From Campanula takesimana (lineage: Eukaryota > Streptophyta > Magnoliopsida > Asterales > Campanulaceae), in contig JAOWBW010001316.1 of assembly GCA_026119855.1 (NCBI GenBank), positions 62,001 to 126,000 on the forward strand: a DNA stretch of 64,000 bases, written 5' to 3'. Positions 56,558 to 64,000 of the stretch are shown here, piece after piece. The notes beneath the pieces are model-generated. The model worked only from the letters and a program-made list of their open reading frames with translations. It was not told where the DNA came from and made no database searches. Position 1 is the stretch's first letter, and every line of letters starts with the position of its first letter. Made by a program: the position numbers and the translations under genes.

Positions 56558-57044
56558 TTGATTATTCTCTATCTCTCGGCCTGGCTTATAACTGGACTCC
56601 CCCCAAGACTATGTCTCTCTTTCTCTCTCGATGATTACAGAATGGGGAAACTTAAACCCCTATTTATATGCAGCCTATGTCGGCTAAGGCGATTCTCGTC
56701 TCCTCCGGATTGTTCCGTCCAAGTCGGCTTCGATTCTAATCCTAGAACCTTCGACCCCTTTCTTCAATGGCGGTGGTCTGGGGCTTCTCGAAATCTCTTC
56801 AAGGTGAGAAGAAATCTCCAGGTAACCCTAGAAATTTCTAGAAAGGAAGAGTCGGTGGTGACTCTCAACACTCCCCCTCAACGCCGACTCTCTCTCCTTG
56901 AACCTTACCAATTGTTTCCTACGAACAGTTTCCACCTCGAGTTGTCCTTTCGTCTCGCGATATGACTTCATATGTAAGTCCTTGACAACTCCATAGTAAC
57001 GAGCTACCTTATCTTTACTACGTTGGCATGGCCGGAGTTCCTTC

Positions 57045-58475
57045 TTAAATTCGGACAACGCCTTCGTGCTTTTTTGGCATCTCGGACGAACTTAAGTTAA
57101 CCGCATCATAACTTGATGAGAGCTTCAGTGGCGTGTACTTACCTTGCTCCACTGTTGAGTCTTCTTGATGTTGCTCCCCCTTAATCTCGGACTTCTCTTT
57201 GTCCAAGAGCTTTGGAGCATCAAAATGTGCATCTGTCACCTCAACTTCAACCAAGCTTGTTAACGCTCTAGTTGGGTCATAGTCGCCTAGACTATCCTTA
57301 CATCCAACATTGATAATGGCCGCTAGATCTTCAAACCATATACCTTCCTTGAAATCGATCTCTTCTTCGACGTCATCATGATCATCAAACCTTCTATTGA
57401 CTGTCGTAGCTGGGAATGCTTCTTCTCCGAACCAGCTTTCTTCGTCAAAGCACTCATCATCTGCAAACTCTTGTCTATCTTCTTCAAAGTCGAACTCTTC
57501 ATCCCCAAAAGTCTGCGGGTGCTCTGCCGCTGCGTAGGACAACTCAAAGTCCCACTCCTCTTCACTGTCGTCTTCCAAGTCTTCTAAGAGACTCCTTGAC
57601 GTCAGCGCATTGCCCTCGTATGACCATCTCCTAGATCGAAAATCTCGAGCATAGTGTCCTCGTCGACCACATAACACTTGTCTTTTCGAATGAATTGATC
57701 CCTTTCTCGATCTTGCTCAGTTCCCCATCTAAATAAACTCCCACAACCTCGAGCAACCTTCTCGGTGTCATCTTCTTCTTCCTCATATTTCCTCGCATCT
57801 CTTCTCAACTTATTTCGAGATTTTTATTTTACGGCCAAATAGCACCATATCGTCTTTATCATCCTCATTCTCTTTCAGAGAGACTCCTGCTATTTGCTTA
57901 GCAAGAGCTTCTTGGTTGGCCAATAGATTCTCCAAATCTAACAATGATGGTTGCTGGGGCCAACCTTGGATTGCCGTGATGAATACGTTGTATTCGGGCC
58001 TTAAACCATTAATTATAATCCTCCGCATTCTATCTTCTCCAATTTTTGCACTAGGGTCTAATTGTTCTATTTCACGGCATAAATTTCTAATCTTAAGAAA
58101 ATAGTCACTGATAGAATATGTACCTTGCGAGGAATTCATTAACACCCACTCTAGAAGTTGAAACCGCGTAGCATTTGTTTTTGAGAACAGGGCCGCAAAG
58201 GCATCCCATGCCTCATTCGGTGTCTCCACGTCCTCAATACGTGCGAGCAAATTCTTTTCGACTGTGATTTTGATGACGTGCAAGGCCTTCCCTGCCTTGA
58301 TTTCCCACTTCTTAAACTCTGCCGCATTTTCTTTCGGAGGTGGTGAGGTTTTGCACCCGTCCACGATATTCCACAAGTCATGACCCTTCAAGCAAGACCT
58401 CATACAAGTTCGCCAATCTCTGTAATTATGCTTGTTCAATTTTTCCATAGCTGCTACGCTGCCTAGATCCACCAT
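57045..58475 (-). pseudogene. Copia gag with zinc knuckle and acidic tail
   Basis: It starts at 58475 (MVDLGSVAAMEKLNKHNYRD), a UBN2/DUF4219-type gag: LKGHDLWNIVDG, ETPNEAWDAFAALF, LCREIEQLDP, RRIIINGLRPEY. A frame break near 57812 is followed by RRDARKYEEEEDD. A second break occurs in the zinc knuckle, whose parts are seen as KCYV and CGRRGHYARDF, with the last Cys missing. A long Asp/Glu-rich region follows (LEDLEDDSEEEWDFEL, DEEFDFEEDRQEFADDE). The stop is at 57045, though sequence to 56900 may belong to it. No pol domain follows. Confidence 0.85.
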
Positions 58476-58642
58476 CGTGACTTGGTATAGCCTCCGTGCG
58501 TATCACCAAGTAAGTCGAGTCCCTGACTCACGAGCTTCACTATCCCTGATAGTGCACGAGCAAACTAATCTTCTGTCGGCGGCGCCTCTACAGCAGTTTC
58601 AACGATCCCCGATCGTCGCACTTAGCGGTCCCTGGTCGTACC

Positions 58643-58654
58643 GCTCTGATACCA
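58643..58654 (-). other. Primer binding site of the gag-only copia
   Basis: TGGTATCAGAGC on the minus strand, three bases after the LTR end CCAACA. It fits initiator tRNA-Met. Confidence 0.88.
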
Positions 58655-58657
58655 AAT

Positions 58658-59043
58658 TGTTGGTTTTTCTGATATTCCAATTGGCGTACCACAAATAATA
58701 ATAACATTTCACTACTCCCTCTGTCCCAGACTAAGGTTCTTAGATTTTTATTTTTTTATTTTTTTTTTTTGTCTGAAAGAACTTTGAGCAATAATTACAT
58801 ATTAAATCTAAAATTTGTTATTGGTAAACCATTATAAATACTATCAATAACAAGTTTTACATTTTCATTAAGATAATTAGATTAACTTATAATTACTGCT
58901 CAAAGTTCCTTCAGACAAACAACAAAAAAACTAAGAACCTTAGTCTGGGACAGAGGGAGTATTATATTACTCTAATAACTCTTACAAAGGAAAGGGTACA
59001 ACCACTTAATGCACAACCTCTTTACTAGTACAAGACCATTTAT
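58658..59043 (-). repeat. Gag-only copia 5' LTR remnant with Stowaway MITE
   Basis: It matches the first 200 bp of the other LTR (plus-strand order) and then ends abruptly near 59043. A Stowaway-like MITE at 58715-58959 (CTCCCTCTGTCCCAGACTAA / TTAGTCTGGGACAGAGGGAG, TA duplication) is absent from the other LTR, so it inserted later. Confidence 0.82.
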
Positions 59044-59062
59044 GCATATACTTAAATATATA

Positions 59063-59332
59063 CTCCCTCTGCCTTTTTAGTTTGTTCATACTTTGACCAA
59101 AACACGGGTTTTAAGGAAAAGGGTTTAATATTAATAGTTGAGTGGGTGTTGTGAGTATGAAAAGTATGATGGGATGTGTGAGTGGGGTGGAATTGTGAGT
59201 GGGATATTTGTTGTGAGTATGACAAGTTGATCTCATTGAATAAAAAATAATATACTTTCCTTTTGTTGGGTGTGAACAATCAAATGAGACACCTAAAATG
59301 GCAAAAAGTGAACAGATTAAAAAGACAGGGAG
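59063..59332. mobile_element. Stowaway-like MITE
   Basis: TIRs CTCCCTCTGCCTTTTTAGTT and AATCTGTTCACTTTTTGCCA (minus) / AAAAAGACAGGGAG, with TA at both ends. An AT microsatellite follows at 59333-59353. Confidence 0.85.
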
Positions 59333-59439
59333 TATATATATATATATATATATCGTCAAAATTCAATCATGTTGACCTAAAATCATTTGTGTTTAAGAAT
59401 GTTCCTTCAATTCAAAAATAAAGCCTGAACTATATAAAC

Positions 59440-60500
59440 ACACGTACAGTTCATTGAAGTGTTGTCCTGTCTGTGTCACTAGAGGAAACAGACTGCTGCG
59501 TAGATGCTGAGGGAACAATGTCACAGACACGAGGCAGCACAACTTTTCTTAGATCAAGGATCAGCGAATAATCTAACTCTTCATCATTGTCTGAAATTTG
59601 ATGAGAAGAACAAACAAGTGGGGAAGAGATGGCCTGTCATTATTCAGACACAAAGTTCATAGTAGTCCTCACCATTGGAAAACAACACATAACAACTACA
59701 TCAATAAAGATTTAATTATAACATTGTGATGTCAATGTATAAATATGCACTGATGACAGTGGTATACTAAAGCTCTTAGGCGCTGTACTAAACGCAAATG
59801 TTAAAAGCCAAAAAAAGAGGGAAATGGGACTATCACTTTGGGACGGAGGGAGTATTTAAAATGTGAAGTAGCCATTTCATAAGCAGCCGCATCTTCTTCT
59901 GCCGCCTCTCTTTCTAATCTACCCAATTAAAGATTGTTGTTACTGAGAAATCAGACACCAATTATAGAGCTCATACACTGAACTTGGGTTGGGAAAATAC
60001 AGATAGATAGATAAAGAGCTCTCCAACTGAATTTTGGACTAGGCAAAAATACAAACACCTAAAGTGCATTGACCCAAAGGCATCTCCTACTACTTACACC
60101 ACTGCCTTTTTGTTACTGAAATAATATATGTGAAAATCAGATACAAAACAAAATGCCTTCATGTTTATTCATGTTCATGTTCAAGAGAAATCTGATTGCG
60201 GAATAAACTAAAAATAATACTCCCTCCGTCACAAAATGATCTTCACGTTTGACTATTCAAACTTTTTAAAAATATGAACACTTGCTTCACTAGCCATGCT
60301 TTGTTTAGGCGCTTTTAAGCTTAAATTGTAGAAATGTGAAGAACTTTTTGGGACAACGAGAAATGGCCTATGAGAAGATCATTTTGGGACGGAGGGAGTA
60401 ATGGAAAACTGAAGATTGAAGAAGAGTAACATTAATGTATGGTCTACTTACACTACGGGCAAATCCTCAAATGTGGGTTGAAACAATCACCTTGAAAATC
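59440..60500 (-). pseudogene. Decayed exon-like module, copy 3
   Basis: The piece at 59610-59450 contains EELDYSLILDLRKVVLPRVC and IVPSASTQQSVSSSDTDRTT, matching copy 1 pieces. Sequence at 60046-60500 matches 61636-61880 apart from the MITE below. A single MITE end (CTCCCTCCGTCCCAAAGTGA, minus) lies near 59837-59856. Function unknown. Confidence 0.4.
60220..60398. mobile_element. Stowaway-like MITE, short
   Basis: TIRs CTCCCTCCGTCACAAAATGATC and GATCATTTTGGGACGGAGGG, with TA on both sides. The related segment at 61740-61800 lacks it. Confidence 0.86.
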
Positions 60501-61629
60501 GATAAAATTATTGGGCATTCTTGTTATTGTTGAAAGAAAAAAAAAATGAAGTAAAAAATAAAATGAAATGAAGAGGGAAGAGACTCATGTAGAAACAGTT
60601 GAAGAAATTCTCTGTGGAATCCTTAAAGTAAAGGTTAAATAGATGTCACACTTTTTGTTTAATTAAGTTGATGTTTGACCAAAATTTAACAATAATTTAA
60701 TAATCTAGATGAAATTCTGAAAATTGGTAATGATTCCCTAATAAATTTGCTGCCATTGACAAATTTTCAAAATTTCATGAGAACAGTTAATTATGAGTAA
60801 TTTTGTGGTCAAAATTAAGTCAAGTTGATCAAAAAGTCAAATATGCGACTTTTATTGTGAAACGGAAGGTAGCCAGTTGCTCGGTAAACGCAGGTCTTGA
60901 AAGTACATTCTTGACGGGTCGGCCTTGGATATGAACTGAATCGTTTATTACCAGAGGTAGTGTCTCAGTTTCTTCCATGAGCATACCAAAGATGGTATAT
61001 AGGAGAAAGATCCGTCCAAAACTGATGGATAAGATGGTTGCACTCCAGCTCACTAATAAATGGGACGACAGTTATCCGACAACATTAGTTTTAAAGAAAA
61101 CTTATTTGTTTTCATTGCACTAATTTTGTTTTTTGGTACAACTCATAATTTAAACTTGATCAATTTGATTATCTTAACAAAAAGTACACAATTAAATTAA
61201 CTTAAATCATTATCTACTGTTAATATTTAATGAAATTGATATCAAACATTTTTCAATTTTAATGAAATTGGTAACTATTATTTGAATCAGTCTCATGAAA
61301 ATTCAGTTCTTTTCTACGTTAGGCTAAACAATTTTTTAATTTTTTTTTTAAAAAAATGATTTTGCAGATGAAAGGTTTCCCTTATAAATGTCAGTGTTGA
61401 TTGCTTAGTGGGGGCAATAAGGTGCTTTAAATAGGCTATCTAGAGGCATATATGGGGTGCTCGGTCTTAGCACAAGTTCGTTTGCTTGAGGAAGCAAAGT
61501 TGTCTAGTGTGAGTGTGTGACAAATCTGGTTCTTGGTTAAGCACATCTGAGTGTTCGGAACACAATTTTGGTGGTTTAGAAGATTTTTTGAGACATCAAT
61601 TCTGAGATCCTATCGCCTCTTACATATTT
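60501..61629. other. AT-rich intergenic DNA, no gene seen
   Basis: This has inverted phrases around GTCACACTTTTTG/AAAAAGTCAAATATGCGAC (60646-60850), suggesting another old MITE, and poly-T/A at 61335-61355. No protein-like frame. Confidence 0.45.
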
Positions 61630-62000
61630 GTGGTAAGGGCAAAGTTACAAACACCTAGTGTGCATTAACCCAAATGCCCCTCCTACTACTTACACCACTG
61701 CCTTTTTGTACTCAAATAATCTATGTGGCAATCAAAAAAAAAAAAATACCGCAAGGATAAAATAAAAAAGTGTAGTAATTTTAAAATTTTAAAAAATGAA
61801 AAATTGAAGATTAAAGAAGAGTAGCATTAATGTAATTTTGTAAGTGCTTACAGTAAGGGAATTTCCCAAAACGTGGGCTGAATGAGCCGTGTAATTCTTC
61901 CGCCTTGTAGGAGTATTGCTGTAAAAGAGCGATGACTTGTGAAAGTTGATGCTGCATCTCGGGATATTCCATCATCCCACTCCTGTGAATCATCAAATAC
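61630..62000 (-). pseudogene. Decayed exon-like module, copy 4
   Basis: A piece at 61985-61870, after an ATTCACAG acceptor-like site, reads MQHQLSQVIALLQQYSYK, matching the coiled-coil piece at 36.0-35.75 kb but shortened. The rest matches 60.0-60.5 kb. Confidence 0.42.
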
Positions 62001-62044
62001 ATTAAACAGTAATAAATATCATATATATATATATATATATATAT

Positions 62045-62897
62045 GGGTTTTGTTAGGATACCCCGGGGTATGTTAACATGTGGCCCTACTAAAAAATCCC
62101 CAACTCTCAACATTAATAAAAAATAAAATGGGGGTAAAATTGTAAAACCGATTTCAACAATAATTATTCTCCTTAATTCATTCTCACTTTCCCCAATGTC
62201 AATTTGCCAGTGTCCGGAGACTGGCCGCTGCCATTGCCGGTGTTGCGTCCCAAAAAAATGAATAATGCCATGCTCCTGCCTAGTAAAATGAAGAATTCAT
62301 CCCTTCCACCATCATTAAAATTGCAATCATTCTCACGTGCCTACAAAAAATCGACATATCCAATGGAGGTGGTGATGCACATTGGACTGAGGTTAATTTT
62401 GGGTGGGTCCATTGTTCTTGACACCAGAAGCAATAAGGGTATTAGTATTGCAATTTGAACTAAAATCTTCACTTAACTACTCATGTATTACTCCCACTTT
62501 AATTTTGGGTTGAGCATGAGAAAATTTGCTAATATTGAAACACTCGTGTTTTTCTCTGTACAAATTTATAGAAAGGACGGAAAGGGGATCGCTTAAGAAT
62601 TTAGAAAATGATATTTTGTTTTTTTGGCTTCATATACAGATCATTAACGACCTAATCGCGGGTGGAAGATTTTTGGAGGCAACACCGGTGATGGCAGCGG
62701 CCATTTGTGGGAGGAGTGTCTGGGAAGTTGACAGTGGGGAGAGTGGGATTGAATGATGGATATTGATTAATGTTTGGAATTACCCTTGTGCCCCTTTTTG
62801 TGTTTGATTAATATTGAAAATGAGGGGTCTTTTAGTCATAAAAAGTAGGGCCACATGTTAAGATACCCTTGAAGAGGGTATCCTAACAAAACCCTAT
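62045..62897. mobile_element. MULE-like TIR element between AT repeats
   Basis: Outer ends GGGTTTTGTTAGGATACCC and GGGTATCCTAACAAAACCC. The inverted arms extend for about 200 bp, including CATGTGGCCCTACT and GGCCGCTGCCATYRCCGGTGTTGC. It lies in TA repeats, so a 9-bp duplication (TATATATAT) is possible but untestable. The 85- and 76-codon frames inside it are not supported as genes. Confidence 0.75.
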
Positions 62898-64000
62898 ATA
62901 TATATATAGGTGATGAAATTATTACTCATAAAAAAAACAAAAAACAAAAAACAAAATACACACGAATATGACCACTCGCACGCACATACAGTCTTGCACT
63001 ACGACTGCCTCAGGTTTTTCCTTGTTTCTCTCCATCCTAGCCAACTCTCGAGCCAACCCATTGCTAAAACCTTCTTCCATTTTTTCATTACTAAGCTTGC
63101 TCTTTGGTAGCCTCTCTCGATCCAACCAAGTCATCTATACAATCCTTTATACATGTCTGTTGCTCCTCAGACATAGCACATGAAGTATGTTGACCAAGAA
63201 ATTTGGAGGGAAGATATGGCTGATTCCATATCTTCTTAAAAATAAAAAAGAAGACCCGAGAGAGAGAGAGAGAGAGAGAGAGAGTTGGGATTTTCACAGT
63301 ATTTCTCCTCATCACCTCGACTTAAACGTAGACACCTTGTATCACAACTCTGTTTCCTTTCCAATTATCATGAGAACTCGACAAAGTCAAACGAGACAAG
63401 ATTTTGTCAGCTGTTTTTTGCATTATAGAATCACTGGAAGGAGCTGCCTGTTCTGACAATGATAAAAGGGAATAAATTAAACTCTTCCCAAATCAGAGAT
63501 TGATGAATGAGCTAAGTTTTGAACATTGTCCTTAAGATACATACATACATACATACATACATACATACATACATACATACATACAGGGGAAAGAGGGAGG
63601 GAGAGAGAGAGAGACCTCATTGTCGCACTGAGCATCTTCATCATTATCAGCATCCTCGATAACAGCTGAATCATCAATGCCATCTTTCAGATCACTACTT
63701 TGATTGTCATTTCTTTTCACAAAGCGCTGGAAACTCAATTCAAACAATAAACATAATCGCTTATCAGGTTCATTTGATTTCAATCCATAAATATGAAATA
63801 AAATCTGAAAATGGCTTACGTACTTTGCATCGAAGTGTTGTACTGGAGATCGAGTCAATGAAGGAAACATACTGTTTTCCAGATGGTGGGGGAACAATGT
63901 AGTTGATTCTTTGCCCATCTTAAGCAACCCGAAATTTCAACTAAATTTTCATCACTCAAAATCATATTACTACACATTGAATTTTAAAATATATTACTTC
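62898..64000 (-). pseudogene. Decayed exon-like module, copy 5 (runs off the right edge)
   Basis: Pieces in minus order: 63905-63830 (NYIVPPPSGK), 63727-63618 (RFVKRNDNQSSDLKDGIDDS to DEDAQCDNE, GT donor, with a good CCAG acceptor), about 63540-63480 (VQNLAHSSISDLG), and 63180-63000 (WLDRERLPKSKLSNEKMEE). The microsatellite pair (CATA)n at 63536-63585 and (GA)n at 63602-63614 sits at the same place as in copy 1. Sequence continues homologous to 35.48-35.55 kb up to base 64000. A (GA)n tract lies at 63259-63282. Confidence 0.48.

Larger units (their letters stand above)
55142..56870 (-). repeat. Gag-only copia 3' LTR, interrupted
   Basis: LTR sequence is at 55142-55347 and 56567-56870; between them lies the MULE MITE plus its 9-bp duplication. 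A minus-strand TATA box (TATAAATA) lies at 56661-56668. Confidence 0.82.
55142..59043 (-). mobile_element. Copia-derived gag-only element (TR-GAG-like), 5' LTR truncated
   Basis: The 3' LTR is 55142-56870 with a MULE MITE inside (about 0.5 kb without it). The PPT is 56871-56880 (minus strand TGAGGGGGAG), the PBS 58643-58654 and the remaining 5' LTR 58658-59043 with a Stowaway MITE inside. The 1.79-kb interior encodes gag and an acidic region but no protease, integrase or RT. The LTR ends on the minus strand are TGTTGAGAG...CCAACA. The outer part of the 5' LTR is missing, so no target duplication can be tested. Confidence 0.85.

Noticed and set aside
62204..62756. Two plus-strand frames of 84 and 76 codons in the MULE-like element
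   Set aside because: They lie within inverted arms and have no recognisable domain, nor a transposase signature.

Overview
This is nuclear DNA from a flowering plant, most likely a eudicot. The evidence is plant Ty1/copia and Ty3 LTR retrotransposons, hAT, MULE, CACTA and Stowaway-like transposons, a CC-NBS-LRR resistance gene, plant-type GT-AG introns and AT-rich intergenic DNA. I cannot name the species. Nearly all of the window is transposable elements; the only gene that looks like a host gene with a long intact frame is the CC-NBS-LRR (CNL) at 40844-43738 on the minus strand.

Left third (1-21305) is a nested stack. A degenerate copia element (copia-A, plus strand, 18975-21305) was hit by a Ty3 element of the Tat lineage (minus strand, 3244-18974, with a second archaeal-type RNase H). 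That Ty3 element was then split twice: by a nearly complete copia element (copia-B, 7717-15243, 5-bp target duplication TTGTC) between gag and protease, and by a hAT transposon (1-3243, running off the left edge) inside its integrase. Reading frames join exactly across the copia-B insertion.

Middle (22119-33868) is a broken minus-strand DUF4283/CCHC gene of LINE-ORF1 type. It is split by a large LTR element with 3.9-kb LTRs and only 1.38 kb between them (22441-31591, target duplication CAACT), and by a 1.08-kb MULE-type inverted-repeat element (31741-32823, 10-bp target duplication).

From 34.7 kb to the right edge the DNA looks like a decayed resistance-gene neighbourhood. The CNL is preceded and followed by several diverged copies of the same exon-like and microsatellite segments (about 34.7-36.0, 54.1-54.9, 59.4-60.5, 61.6-62.0 and 63.0-64.0 kb). 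Between them lie many small elements: a hAT MITE, an integrase-only Ty3 mini-element (38119-40142), Stowaway-like MITEs, MULE MITEs, a CACTA-like element, a copia derivative carrying gag but no pol (55142-59043), tandem and palindromic repeats, and a 2-kb tandem duplication (50547-53906) in which one copy serves as the empty site for a MITE.

The most unusual cross-cutting signal is a GC-rich motif built on GCGGGCGC or GCGCGC. It occurs as a small array upstream of the TATA box in the LTRs of five otherwise unrelated LTR retrotransposons in this one window, and again in the leader of two of them.
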